A stretch of DNA of 64,000 nt from Porphyromonadaceae bacterium W3.11 (GTDB taxonomy: Bacteria > Bacteroidota > Bacteroidia > Bacteroidales > Porphyromonadaceae). A program made the position numbers and the translations under genes. Under the pieces are notes generated by a model. The model was not told the origin of the DNA. It worked only from the letters and a program-made list of their open reading frames with translations, and made no database searches. The stretch spans positions 326,001 to 390,000 of the forward strand of contig JAUISX010000003.1 of NCBI GenBank assembly GCA_030434245.1, in the 5' to 3' direction. Shown here in pieces: positions 37,663 through 46,057 of this stretch; the first letter of the stretch is position 1; each line of letters opens with the position of its first letter.

Positions 37663-39240
37663 TTACTTAGCAAAGGTTACAGCACGGGTCTCGCGAATCA
37701 CTGTGATCTTAACCTGACCAGGATAGGTCATCTCGTCCTGTATCTTCTGAGCGATCTCTCCTGATAATTGAGTAGCACCTGCATCATCTATCTTATCAGC
37801 ACCCACAATTACTCTTAGCTCTCTACCTGCCTGGATAGCATAAGTCTTAATCACTCCAGGGTAAGAGAGTGCTAATTTCTCAAGGTCATTCAGACGTTTG
37901 ATGTACGCCTCTGCAATTTCACGACGCGCTCCAGGACGTGCACCACTGATCGCATCACAGGCCTGAACAATAGGAGCGATAAGTGTCTCCATCTCTATTT
38001 CGTCGTGGTGAGCACCTACAGCATTACAGATATCTGGTTTCTCCTTATATCGTTCACAGATCTTCATCCCTAGTAAAGCATGTGGTAATTCTGGCTCCTC
38101 ATCACTCACCTTACCAATATCATGTAGCAAGCCTGCACGCTTAGCCTTCTTAGGATTAAGCCCTAGCTCCGATGCCATCACAGCACACAGGTTAGCAGTC
38201 TCCCTTGAGTGTTGTAATAAGTTCTGTCCATAGCTTGAGCGGTACTTCATCTTACCAACTAAGCGAACCAACTCAGGATGCAATCCATGGACACCTAGAT
38301 CTATCATCGTCCTCTTACCAGTTTCTACGATCTCCTCCTCGATTTGAGACCGAACCTTAGCCACCACCTCTTCTATTCGAGCTGGATGGATTCGTCCATC
38401 TTGGACTAGCTGATGCAGGGTAAGTCTAGCGATCTCACGACGAACAGGATCAAAGCAAGATAAGACAATAGCCTCCGGAGTATCATCCACAATCACCTCC
38501 ACTCCTGTAGCGGCCTCAAGAGCACGTATATTTCGACCCTCACGGCCTATGATACGACCCTTCATCTCATCATTCTCTATATGGAATACGGTCACAGCAT
38601 TTTCAATTGCTGTTTCGGTAGCAATTCGCTGAATAGACTTCACAACCAGCTTCTTGGCTTCTTGATTAGCAGTCATCTTAGCTTCATCAATAATATCAGC
38701 CACAAGTGATGCCGCAGCAGCCTTAGCCTGATCTTGAATGCTATTAACCAACTGTTCTTTTGCCTCCTCTGCCGAAAGTCCACTAATGACCTCTAGTTGC
38801 TTCTCAGCTTCACTCTTTAGGACTTCTAGAGCTGCCTCTCGAGCTTGTATATCAGACCAGCCCTGCTCAAGCTTCTTCTCATTCTCTCTTTGAGACTTTT
38901 CTAATCTTACTTTTTCGGCCTCTTGTTCCCTCGAAATCTTATTGAGGTCGTCTTGCAGCCCTTGAAGTGAATGCTCTCTATTTTTGAGCTTACTCTCCCA
39001 ACTCTGAACGCGACTCTGGCGTTGCTGCATCTCCTTATCTAGCTCAGCCTTATTCTTTATGGCCTCTTCCCTTACCTCCAGAAGCTTATTTTTCTTGAGT
39101 ATCTCTAGATCCTCTTTAGCATTTGCAATATATGCATCTCGCTCTTCGATAGCTTTTTTCTTCAGCTCCTTCCAAAGGAAAAATCCTCCTACAGCAAGAA
39201 ACACAATAGCCACCCCAATAGCGACGAAAATGTTACCCAT
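37663..39240 (-). CDS. rny: ribonuclease Y
   Basis: This membrane-bound endoribonuclease starts mRNA decay. The 525 residues show an N-terminal membrane helix ([18 protein letters not shown]), a long charged coiled coil (about 25-200), a KH domain ([22 protein letters not shown] at about 230-255) and an HD domain with [10 protein letters not shown] and GAHHDEIEM carrying the metal ligands. It is probably the last gene of a zapB-like/zapA/rny transcript. A second decay enzyme, RNase G, is encoded at 43144-44808. Confidence 0.95.
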   Translation of the reverse strand: MGNIFVAIGVAIVFLAVGGFFLWKELKKKAIEERDAYIANAKEDLEILKKNKLLEVREEAIKNKAELDKEMQQRQSRVQSWESKLKNREHSLQGLQDDLNKISREQEAEKVRLEKSQRENEKKLEQGWSDIQAREAALEVLKSEAEKQLEVISGLSAEEAKEQLVNSIQDQAKAAAASLVADIIDEAKMTANQEAKKLVVKSIQRIATETAIENAVTVFHIENDEMKGRIIGREGRNIRALEAATGVEVIVDDTPEAIVLSCFDPVRREIARLTLHQLVQDGRIHPARIEEVVAKVRSQIEEEIVETGKRTMIDLGVHGLHPELVRLVGKMKYRSSYGQNLLQHSRETANLCAVMASELGLNPKKAKRAGLLHDIGKVSDEEPELPHALLGMKICERYKEKPDICNAVGAHHDEIEMETLIAPIVQACDAISGARPGARREIAEAYIKRLNDLEKLALSYPGVIKTYAIQAGRELRVIVGADKIDDAGATQLSGEIAQKIQDEMTYPGQVKITVIRETRAVTFAK

Positions 39241-39332
39241 ATCCTAACGTTTTTTTACAAATAATTAATCGAAAAACATCTGCTAGGTTATGTGAATTAA
39301 AGATTACGTAATGATAATTTATAAGACTAAAG

Positions 39333-39647
39333 TTATACGAGCTGATCCAACTGTTTTACCAGCTTCTCCAATCTACTAGTTAGCTGAAGATCCTCCATCT
39401 CTAGCATACTCGTCTGGGCATTGTTAGCAATATGAAGAGCTACGTAGGTCATAAGCTCATCCCTCTTAGCATCGGGGAAGGCCACTCTATACTTCTCTAA
39501 CACAGAATTAACCTGGTCAGCCGCTCTTCGAATTTTCTGTTCTGCGATCTCCGTACGCGGGATAGTGAGCGAGAGACGTTGATCCTCTATTCGGATCGTA
39601 ATGTCTCGCGTCATAAATCTGTTTATTTCAGAATGTTCACCATCCAT
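39333..39647 (-). CDS. zapA: cell division protein ZapA
   Basis: ZapA bundles FtsZ filaments at the division site. The 104 residues contain the ITIRIEDQRLSLTIPRTEI start and the helical part AEQKIRRAADQVNSVLEKY followed by ELMTYVALHIANNA. The start could also be the ATG at 39614 (MTRDITIRI), which matches shorter ZapA proteins. It lies 96 nt after the coiled-coil gene and 92 nt before rny, and in Bacteroidales these often stay together. Confidence 0.88.
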   Translation of the reverse strand: MDGEHSEINRFMTRDITIRIEDQRLSLTIPRTEIAEQKIRRAADQVNSVLEKYRVAFPDAKRDELMTYVALHIANNAQTSMLEMEDLQLTSRLEKLVKQLDQLV

Positions 39648-39743
39648 GGTTCATACTCAATCGTACAGTATTATTCTTTATATTTATACTATTATGCATT
39701 TGGAGGACTTCCGCCTACTCCAAATCGTATCTTATCACCGTAA

Positions 39744-40046
39744 CTACTCTATTCGCTTTTCTAGCAGAGTAATACATTCATCTATGACCTCAACTATCCC
39801 ATCTAGCTCCTCTCTCAGCCCTAACAAAGCATGATTAGCTTCAGGGCTAGAGCCAGTAGCGATAGTAGCCACAGATAGTTTCTGCTCTAGCGTCTGGATC
39901 TCCTCTCGCTGCTTATTACTTTGGTCTGTAAGCAAATCAATCTTCGCCATAGCATCAGCGAGCTCCTCATTTACTTGGTTGTATTTCCGACCAAACATTG
40001 CAATTCGAAGCTCCACCTCCTCTAACAATTGACTCTCTCTACTCAT
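39744..40046 (-). CDS. small coiled-coil protein next to zapA (ZapB-like)
   Basis: This roughly 100-residue protein is nearly all coiled coil (LLEEVELRIAMFGRKY... and SNKQREEIQTLEQKLSV, then EELDGIVEVIDECITLLEKR), with a short Gly/Ser break. I call it ZapB-like only by size, coiled coil and position before zapA; sequence homology to enterobacterial ZapB is not evident. The ATG at 40046 is chosen over 40076 because it starts the charged coil (MSRESQLLEEVE). A strong promoter lies 72 nt upstream. Confidence 0.65.
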   Translation of the reverse strand: MSRESQLLEEVELRIAMFGRKYNQVNEELADAMAKIDLLTDQSNKQREEIQTLEQKLSVATIATGSSPEANHALLGLREELDGIVEVIDECITLLEKRIE

Positions 40047-40117
40047 ATCAAAAGATCTGTAGTAATAAGCATCCACAAAAAAAGAATCTCACCTAGACTC
40101 TGCAGCATACTCCTAAG

Positions 40118-40148
40118 CAAATATAACAAATTTTAGCGACCTAGCAAG
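40118..40148 (-). promoter_or_regulatory. promoter of the coiled-coil/zapA/rny transcript
   Basis: On the minus strand CTTG (40148-40145), a 19-nt spacer and TATATTTG (40125-40118) match the Bacteroidota consensus, 72 nt upstream of the first start codon. Confidence 0.75.
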
Positions 40149-40307
40149 AAGTCATCATGTCCCATTTTAACATTTTTGAACTCATGCAGACACACGATCA
40201 TATCGATGATAGTGCTTCACGAGGGAGAGCAGTTACGCCACTCTTCAAGAGCCAAGATTTTCATGTACATGACAGTCTCATTCGAAAGCTATAAGCCGTC
40301 AAAAATC
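40149..40307. other. intergenic region without a gene
   Basis: No supportable gene or RNA was seen. Together with the repeat at 40308-40393 and the stretch to 40483 it fills the space between the coiled-coil gene and glycogen synthase. Confidence 0.45.
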
Positions 40308-40393
40308 TTAGTTATATAAAAAAGAAATGTTTCCTATAGGACCGATATTTTTTCTATATAAGTAGAAGAGTTTCTTCCTATATGAAGAAACTC
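40308..40393. repeat. TTCCTATAGGAA box repeat, locus C
   Basis: TTAGTTATATAAAAA (40308-40322) precedes TTCCTATAGGAC (40331-40342), as at loci A and B. A weaker TTCTATATAAG (from 40352) follows, then a perfect hairpin GAGTTTCTTC/GAAGAAACTC (40368-40377, 40384-40393) that encloses a further box, TTCCTATATGAA (40375-40386). It sits 90 nt downstream of the glycogen synthase stop and upstream of the zapA-operon promoter. Confidence 0.65.
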
Positions 40394-40483
40394 CAATACT
40401 TACAAGAGCCTTACTCTGAGAAGCGTCATTCAGTCAGCTCATCACCTATAACCAAAGCACTATAGGCCTACTCTTCGCTACAA

Positions 40484-42103
40484 CTATCTATTAAGAGCCA
40501 TTTCGATAGCTCTCTCATATAGTGTGTAGAAACGACTCCATTCAGCATCAGCTGATAACTCTTGAGCAGCTCTTCTCGCCTCTGCCTTCTCCTCATCGGA
40601 CTTTGCTATATAACTCAGAATGTTCTCCACTAGCGATTTAGACAATCCATCAAAGTCATAATCATCTCGATGCAATACCCGAACACCACTCATAAGGTCA
40701 TTACCAACGGTGCTATGCTTCTCAGCCCAAACGCCAAAACCTGCCTTGTCAGTTGTAATCGTAGGAATACCAAAAGCAATGCTCTCCAAAGGGGTGTACC
40801 CCCATGGTTCGTAATAAGAAGCAAAAACGGTAAGATCAAGAGCCGAGAGAAAATCATAATACTCAAGATCTAAAATTCCATCCCTCCCATCTAAATAGGC
40901 TGGTACAAAAAGAGGAAAAACGCCATGCCCCCACTGCTCTCTCAAGGCACTTAATTGAGAAAATATGGGATGCCCCCATGGATCATTTAGCTCATGGGTC
41001 AGAAATGGATTCTGCATCGGCATCGTTAGTTCAATATTTCGCTCAAGAGCAAAGGCCAAGTCTCTCCGCGGTGACTTAACCCAACTGGGAACTGCGATAA
41101 CAGCAATAACATCCTGAAGTGTTTGATTCTTAATACGCCCAAGCGCATCAATAAAAACATCCAACCCTTTATTACGGTATTCATTCCGACCTGAAGTGGC
41201 AATAATTACGGCCTCACTGGAAATGGTCGTACCATACAGTCGCTCAGCCACGCGAATGATTTTATTTCGCCCATCTGCTTTTAGTATAGCTTGATCTTTT
41301 TCATCAGGAACAAAAGCCGGCTCAAAGCCATTATACAGTACCACATCCACCTTTTTATCCAAAAGCTGAGCCGCTTCAATAGCGGTTACATCGCTAACCG
41401 TTGCGAACACATCGGCTTGGTGAGAAGCTAATCGCTCCACAACGTGCTTACACGTAACATTTAGCTCATCAGCCATCTGAGAGCCATTATAATTAGGCAG
41501 TTCACCATACAACGGCTTACCATTACCAGCAATGGACCTCCCAACAGTTGTCGCATGGGTAACAAAAATAGTATGTATAGCGGGCGAATGCAGTGCACAG
41601 TACAGGAGTCCCATCCCAGTAGTCCATTCGTTAAAAATAGAGACGACTAGACTGGACTCTTTGACCTTCTGGTATGCTATCATTACCTTTGCTGCCGCAA
41701 TGGCAAAAAGGCAGGATTCATCGTAATCACCATAACCCAGCTCACCTCGTATGCCATATGCACTCCACATCTCATAATAGAGTGCACCTTTATCTTCAAA
41801 CAAAGAGGTATAATCCACAAGGATTACCCGAGGCTGATCTGGGATGTTCCACCTCCCAATTCTCACCTCTAGTCCACAATCTGCAGTTAGCTGAGAAGCT
41901 AGACGATTATCGTGCTCCGCAATGAAATCATCTTGATCTCCCCCACGCAATAGAGGGCCCACAAAAAGTACACCATCATCACCGTGCTTCATGAGCATGG
42001 TCGAAGCTCTTGAGCTAAGCACTGTATAAATGCCCCCGATCTTATTACACACCTCCCAAGATGTTTCCATCACCAGTAAAGGGTCAGACATATTCTCCAT
42101 CAC
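40484..42103 (-). CDS. glycogen synthase of the eukaryote-like GT3 type
   Basis: The enzyme is expected to build alpha-1,4-glucan from a nucleotide sugar in the cytoplasm. The N-terminal ETSWEVCNKIGGIYTVLSSR and the late ASYYEPWGYTPLESIAFG with TTDKAGFG closely follow fungal and animal glycogen synthase (family GT3), not the usual bacterial GlgA (GT5, with KTGGL). The 539 residues are shorter than animal enzymes (about 700) and lack their phosphorylated tails. It stands alone without glgB, glgC or glgP nearby. The start could be 42103, 42100 or 42091. Confidence 0.88.
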   Translation of the reverse strand: MMENMSDPLLVMETSWEVCNKIGGIYTVLSSRASTMLMKHGDDGVLFVGPLLRGGDQDDFIAEHDNRLASQLTADCGLEVRIGRWNIPDQPRVILVDYTSLFEDKGALYYEMWSAYGIRGELGYGDYDESCLFAIAAAKVMIAYQKVKESSLVVSIFNEWTTGMGLLYCALHSPAIHTIFVTHATTVGRSIAGNGKPLYGELPNYNGSQMADELNVTCKHVVERLASHQADVFATVSDVTAIEAAQLLDKKVDVVLYNGFEPAFVPDEKDQAILKADGRNKIIRVAERLYGTTISSEAVIIATSGRNEYRNKGLDVFIDALGRIKNQTLQDVIAVIAVPSWVKSPRRDLAFALERNIELTMPMQNPFLTHELNDPWGHPIFSQLSALREQWGHGVFPLFVPAYLDGRDGILDLEYYDFLSALDLTVFASYYEPWGYTPLESIAFGIPTITTDKAGFGVWAEKHSTVGNDLMSGVRVLHRDDYDFDGLSKSLVENILSYIAKSDEEKAEARRAAQELSADAEWSRFYTLYERAIEMALNR

Positions 42104-42123
42104 GTTTTTATTTACTATCCACT

Positions 42124-42175
42124 AAAAAAATCAGAAAGCGCCCTCGAGGCTGATGTGCCTACCGAAGACGCTCTT
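42124..42175 (-). terminator. probable terminator of tRNA-Gln
   Basis: An imperfect stem (AAAGCGCCCTCGAGGC with GCCTACCGAAGACGCTCTT) is followed on the minus strand by TGATTTTTTTAG. It lies 34 nt after the tRNA 3' end and 20 nt before the glycogen synthase start. Confidence 0.5.
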
Positions 42176-42208
42176 AGCATAATACATAACCTAAAGTGAG
42201 AAAAAAAG

Positions 42209-42279
42209 CTGACCCATGAGGATTCGAACCTCAACAGACAGAACCAAAACCTGTAGTGCTACCATTACACCATGGGTCA
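42209..42279 (-). tRNA. tRNA-Gln (anticodon UUG)
   Basis: A 71-nt cloverleaf with acceptor stem TGACCCA/TGGGTCA, D arm GTGTAATGGTAGCAC, anticodon loop TTTTGGT (TTG, glutamine), T arm TGAGG-TTCGAAT-CCTCA and discriminator G, with no encoded CCA. The promoter lies 32 nt upstream. Confidence 0.92.
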
Positions 42280-42310
42280 GTATTCTCATCTTTCATCCTA
42301 ATGATTTGTG

Positions 42311-42342
42311 CAAAGATAATAGTATTTTTCAACTTGACCAAA
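42311..42342 (-). promoter_or_regulatory. promoter of tRNA-Gln
   Basis: On the minus strand TTTG (42342-42339), a 20-nt spacer and TATCTTTG (42318-42311) match the Bacteroidota consensus. Confidence 0.75.
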
Positions 42343-42380
42343 TCTTCACAGCTAAAAAATATCTTTTTTGCTGAATTAAA

Positions 42381-42417
42381 AGAAAACGAGTCCTTATAGA
42401 TAAATCATAAAGGACTC
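42381..42417 (-). terminator. terminator of the flodoxin gene
   Basis: GAGTCCTT (42388-42395) pairs with AAGGACTC (42410-42417). On the minus strand it ends in GTTTTCTTTT. It lies 40 nt after the flodoxin stop. Confidence 0.75.
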
Positions 42418-42457
42418 ATTTTCAAAACTTAATACACTAAACAATAGAATCGCACAT

Positions 42458-42949
42458 TTATTTTAATTGTGCTACCCACGCCGCAATTCTTTCGTCAGTT
42501 AGGTCATCTTGATTCATCTCATCAAGCAAGAGCCCAACTAGTCGCCCATCTCGCTCGGCTTTACTAGAGTCATAGCTATAACCTTCCACGGAGGTTTCCC
42601 CTATAAATGTACATCCCGCATTTTCAAATTCATCGTACAACTCTCCTACACCATCACAGAAGGTATCACCAAATCCCTCAGAATCACCAAGCCCAAATAA
42701 AGCCACTTTCTTACCCTTAAGATACGGCTTCAGCTGATCCTTAAATTCAACCCAGTCATCTTGCAACTCTCCCATCCCCCAAGTAGATGTTCCTAGCACC
42801 ACCAAGTCATATTGCCCTACATCAGCAGCATTAGCACTTGATATGTCGTGAACATCGCCATTGGCCACTCCTAACTCATTAGCTATTCTCTGAGCTACAT
42901 CAGCAGTGGTACCAGTTGAAGACCCATAATAAACACCTATTTTCATCAC
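42458..42949 (-). CDS. fldA: flodoxin (flavodoxin)
   Basis: This small FMN electron carrier can replace ferredoxin when iron is short. The 163 residues start with KIGVYYGSSTGTTADVAQRIA, whose SSTGTT loop binds the FMN phosphate. LVVLGTSTWGMGELQDDW and LFGLGDSEGFGDTFCDGVGELY hold the residues that sandwich the flavin ring. The length is that of a long-chain flavodoxin. The start is the ATG at 42949 or 42946. A TACCTTTG box (43000-42993) lies about 45 nt upstream. Confidence 0.95.
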   Translation of the reverse strand: MMKIGVYYGSSTGTTADVAQRIANELGVANGDVHDISSANAADVGQYDLVVLGTSTWGMGELQDDWVEFKDQLKPYLKGKKVALFGLGDSEGFGDTFCDGVGELYDEFENAGCTFIGETSVEGYSYDSSKAERDGRLVGLLLDEMNQDDLTDERIAAWVAQLK

Positions 42950-42992
42950 TTTTATTATTTTTGATTAATAAATCACTCTCACTCACTCCCCA

Positions 42993-43000
42993 CAAAGGTA
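42993..43000 (-). promoter_or_regulatory. -7 promoter box of fldA
   Basis: TACCTTTG on the minus strand fits TAnnTTTG and lies 43 nt before the fldA start. The -33 element is not evident. Confidence 0.5.
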
Positions 43001-43143
43001 ATGACTATAGCTAAATGATGGTATCGCTAGATTTAGGTAATTATATGGCGTAAAAACAAGGAGGAGCTACCTACTTATGCAGATAGCTCCTCAATTACAT
43101 TTACACTAACAGCTTCTCTCATAGAAAGAAGAAGTTGGAATTA

Positions 43144-44808
43144 TTACTCATCATCCTCTTTTTCATCATTGTCCTCCAAGATATGAGACAGCTCATTATC
43201 CTCAGAGTCATAGAACTCATAAGAAAGGACACCCAACGACTGGTCCGCTACGATATTAAGCCCCTTGCCGTACTTTCCTCTCCACTTTGCCAACAATGAA
43301 CTACCAAATCCTAAGAGTCCCTTGCGACTATTTATAAACGCTGCTACGTATGGATGGACATGCAAGACAAGTTTACTCACTCCCTCTTGTGTCATCAGTC
43401 TAGCAATCATATCCTCTAGCTCATCGGTAAAGAATATAGATGGCTTGACCTTCCCAGTACCTAAGCATGATGGACACACTTCATCAGTTTCGATCGTCAT
43501 GGCTTGACGTACTCTTTGGCGAGTAATCTGCATCAAACCAAACTTAGTGATAGGTAGTATCGTATGCTTAGCCCGGTCGTTTTTCATATACTCATTCATG
43601 GTCTCGAATAGCTTTTGTCTATTCGCCGCCTGAGCCATATCGATAAAGTCCACCACGATGATCCCCCCAAGGTCTCTAAGTCTCATCTGCCTAGCAATCT
43701 CTTCGGCTGCAGACAAATTAACATCCACTGCAGTATCCTCTTGCTGCTTTGATCCCCTAGCTCGATTGCCACTATTGACATCAATCACATGCATCGCTTC
43801 CGTCTGCTCTATTATGAGATAAGCTCCGCTCTTATAAGTCACGCTCTTACCAAATAAGTGCTTAATCTGTCTCGTGACATCAAAGGCATCAAATATAGGC
43901 TTCTTATCCTCATAAAGCTTGACGATACGTCCTTGACCTGGATCAATCAACTCAATATAATCAGTGACCTCCTGAACTAACGAACGATCATTAATGTATA
44001 TGTCCTTAAATCCAGAGTTATACGTATCTCTCAAAAGACTTAGTGTGCGACTACTCTCCTGATGTAGCATGCCGATGGCATCATCTTTCTGACCATTACC
44101 ACTTTTACTCTTACCCTTCGCACTACGTTGGGACGATGGTGCGGGCTCCTTGCCTAGGTTTTCAATGGTTTTCATCCATTTATTGATCAAAGACCGCAAC
44201 TCATGGTGGAGTTCCGCAACCTTGACCCCCTCAGCAGAGGTACGAACAATAACGGTCACATTCTTAGGCTTAATACTCTGAACCAGCATTTTAAGTCTCT
44301 GACGTTCTTCCCCAGAACGGATCTTTTGAGACACTGACACCTTTTCAGAAAATGGTATTAATACCAAATATCTACCTGCAAATGAAAGCTCAGTCGAGAG
44401 CCTTGGACCTTTAGTAGAGATAGCTTCTTTGGTAATCTGCACCATCACTTCATCGCCCTGACTGAGCATATCAGCGATAGCACCACCCTTCTCTATCTCC
44501 TTTTCCAACTTCACCTTTTCCGGAGAAAAGCTTTTACCGAATTTACGCTGAGCAGCAAGAAAACTCTTAGCCGTCAGAAAGCCATTGCCTAGGTCTCGAT
44601 AATGAAGGAATGCTTCCTTACGATGACCAATATCGACAAAAGCGGCGTTCAGACCAGGCATAATCTTCTTCACTTTGCCCAAATAGATATCCCCCACAGA
44701 AAAAGCGATATTCTGCTTTTCCCTCTGAAGCTCTACCAATCGACTATCCTCTAGGACCGCAATAGAGACCTCCTTCTGGCGAACATCTATGATCAGTTCA
44801 CTTTTCAC
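43144..44808 (-). CDS. rng: ribonuclease G (RNase E/G family)
   Basis: This endoribonuclease matures rRNA and cuts A/U-rich RNA. The 554 residues show an S1 domain (VGDIYLGKVKKIMPGLNAAFVDIG, about 40-110), the catalytic DNase I-like region with magnesium aspartates in MHVIDVNSG and GGIIVVDFIDMAQ, and the zinc-link CPSCLGTGK used for dimerisation. The long E. coli-type RNase E tail is absent, so it is RNase G length with an acidic end (EDNDEKEDDE). It lies downstream of HU and the mS38-like gene, a Bacteroidales neighbourhood, but a hairpin at 44885-44952 separates it from them. Confidence 0.94.
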   Translation of the reverse strand: MKSELIIDVRQKEVSIAVLEDSRLVELQREKQNIAFSVGDIYLGKVKKIMPGLNAAFVDIGHRKEAFLHYRDLGNGFLTAKSFLAAQRKFGKSFSPEKVKLEKEIEKGGAIADMLSQGDEVMVQITKEAISTKGPRLSTELSFAGRYLVLIPFSEKVSVSQKIRSGEERQRLKMLVQSIKPKNVTVIVRTSAEGVKVAELHHELRSLINKWMKTIENLGKEPAPSSQRSAKGKSKSGNGQKDDAIGMLHQESSRTLSLLRDTYNSGFKDIYINDRSLVQEVTDYIELIDPGQGRIVKLYEDKKPIFDAFDVTRQIKHLFGKSVTYKSGAYLIIEQTEAMHVIDVNSGNRARGSKQQEDTAVDVNLSAAEEIARQMRLRDLGGIIVVDFIDMAQAANRQKLFETMNEYMKNDRAKHTILPITKFGLMQITRQRVRQAMTIETDEVCPSCLGTGKVKPSIFFTDELEDMIARLMTQEGVSKLVLHVHPYVAAFINSRKGLLGFGSSLLAKWRGKYGKGLNIVADQSLGVLSYEFYDSEDNELSHILEDNDEKEDDE

Positions 44809-44884
44809 TCGAAATAATGGTTACTAAAAAATTAAATATTCTATTACTAATATGACTAAACCCAACAACTAATAGAAGACTAAT

Positions 44885-44952
44885 CTCAAAAATAGAAAGC
44901 AAGCCTTAAGATTGCTACTATGCTATTGTGCGTGTAACATATCCTAAGGCTT
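44885..44952 (-). terminator. hairpin between the mS38-like gene and rng
   Basis: AAGCCTTAAG (44901-44910) pairs with CTAAGGCTT (44944-44952). On the minus strand it is followed by GCTTTCTATTTTTG. The end also contains TATTTTTG (44894-44887), which could act as a -7 box for rng. Confidence 0.55.
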
Positions 44953-45101
44953 ATGCCATACCGAACTCCGAAACATAATGTCTCCGAGCCCCTACAGTAT
45001 ATTTGCGCTTCTAATATCTCACACTAATCAATTAGTTGTTTGACCTAGTATATACCCGACGAGTAAGATGTGATCTTCATCACCTCTCTACTCATTTGGT
45101 A

Positions 45102-45191
45102 TTACTTCTTCTTATGACGATTTTTACGCAATCTTTTCTTACGTTTATGAGTCGACATCTTATGTCTCTTTCTTTTCTTTCCGCTTGGCAT
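45102..45191 (-). CDS. 29-residue mS38/AURKAIP1-COX24-domain protein
   Basis: The minus strand encodes MPSGKKRKRHKMSTHKRKKR followed by LRKNRHKKK and a TAA. Short, extremely basic proteins of this sequence, with HKMSTHKRKKRLRKNRHK at the core, are known across Bacteroidota and match the C-terminal domain of AURKAIP1/COX24, which is mitochondrial ribosomal protein mS38. A role as a ribosomal protein is inferred. It lies between HU and rng, with 112 nt to HU. It falls below common gene-calling cut-offs. Confidence 0.85.
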   Translation of the reverse strand: MPSGKKRKRHKMSTHKRKKRLRKNRHKKK

Positions 45192-45303
45192 ATTATTTAT
45201 ATTTTATAGTGAATACTGTATCTCTCACATCAGTGAGGAATAATTGTTATCTCAAAAAAAAAAATTAAGGTCTATAACACAAACTTCAGCACCCTGTCCC
45301 TTA

Positions 45304-45588
45304 TCACGCGTTATTCTTATCAATCTTCACCGAAAAGTTCTTTGAAGGCTTAAACACAGGAACCTTTCTGGCTGGGATCTGTATTGTCGTTTGCTTTGTG
45401 ATATTACGAGCAGTCTTAGGTGCTCTTTTCTTCACACTAAAGCTACCGAATCCACGCAGATATACTGCATCATCATCTTGAAGGACATCCATGGTAGTTT
45501 CCATAATCGCTTCCAATGTCTCTAACACGAGCTTCTTTTCAATCCCTGTACGTTTTGATACCTCACCTACGAGTTCAGCTTTAGTCAT
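45304..45588 (-). CDS. hup: HU-family DNA-binding protein
   Basis: This histone-like protein bends DNA and shapes the nucleoid. The 94 residues have the HU fold motifs: MTKAELVGEVSKRTGIEKK, VYLRGFGSFSVKKRAPKTARN (the start of the DNA-binding arm) and IPARKVPVFKPSKNF. The arm proline follows IQIPARKV. An IHF subunit is an alternative name, but a single-subunit HU is usual here. A leader of about 100 nt contains the inverted pair CTCCTAT/ATAGGAG, which might have a regulatory role. Confidence 0.94.
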   Translation of the reverse strand: MTKAELVGEVSKRTGIEKKLVLETLEAIMETTMDVLQDDDAVYLRGFGSFSVKKRAPKTARNITKQTTIQIPARKVPVFKPSKNFSVKIDKNNA

Positions 45589-45692
45589 AATACTATATAT
45601 CTTTTATTATTATCGTTACAAATTCCGTCCTTTTTATTGCCTCCTATGTCAAAAGACTACCTTATAAAAGTCAGCCTTATAGGAGTTGATGG

Positions 45693-45724
45693 CAAAGATA
45701 CCTTTTTTTATCTAGTTTTTGAAA
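45693..45724 (-). promoter_or_regulatory. probable promoter of HU
   Basis: On the minus strand TTTC (45724-45721), a 20-nt spacer and TATCTTTG (45700-45693) fit the Bacteroidota consensus with one -33 mismatch. The leader to the HU start is about 100 nt. Confidence 0.55.
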
Positions 45725-45981
45725 TAAATCTCATTCTTTTTTTCGCTAACCTCTTAATTCACTTACTTTTGTGAAGTCCAAATGAGACTTAATAAATACA
45801 TGTCCACTGGTAATTAAAAATAAATTATCAGTACCTATTTCATTGGGTTTTTCATCCTCCTCTAAACTTCTCATACGCCTTATTACGTACATCCTCAATC
45901 TATCGGTGATCAAATACACACTATTAAACCATTCATAAACAGTTCAGTGATATACTGAAGAAATATTACTCACATGAGTAT
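45725..45981. other. intergenic region without a gene
   Basis: No coding frame or stable structure was recognised between the HU promoter and the receptor terminator. Confidence 0.45.
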
Positions 45982-46024
45982 AAAAAAAAAGGATGGCACT
46001 ACAATCTATCTTGCAATACCACCC
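45982..46024 (-). terminator. terminator of the TonB-dependent receptor gene
   Basis: GGATGGCACTACAA (45991-46004) pairs over 14 positions, including G-U pairs, with TTGCAATACCACCC (46011-46024). On the minus strand it is followed by a run of nine T. It lies 33 nt after the receptor stop. Confidence 0.85.
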
Positions 46025-46057
46025 CATACTTATTGGATATATATAAATAAATGTTGA

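Noticed and set aside
39241-39332. possible 6S RNA beside zapA
   Set aside because: The space is only 92 nt and does not fold into the long 6S hairpin with a central bubble.
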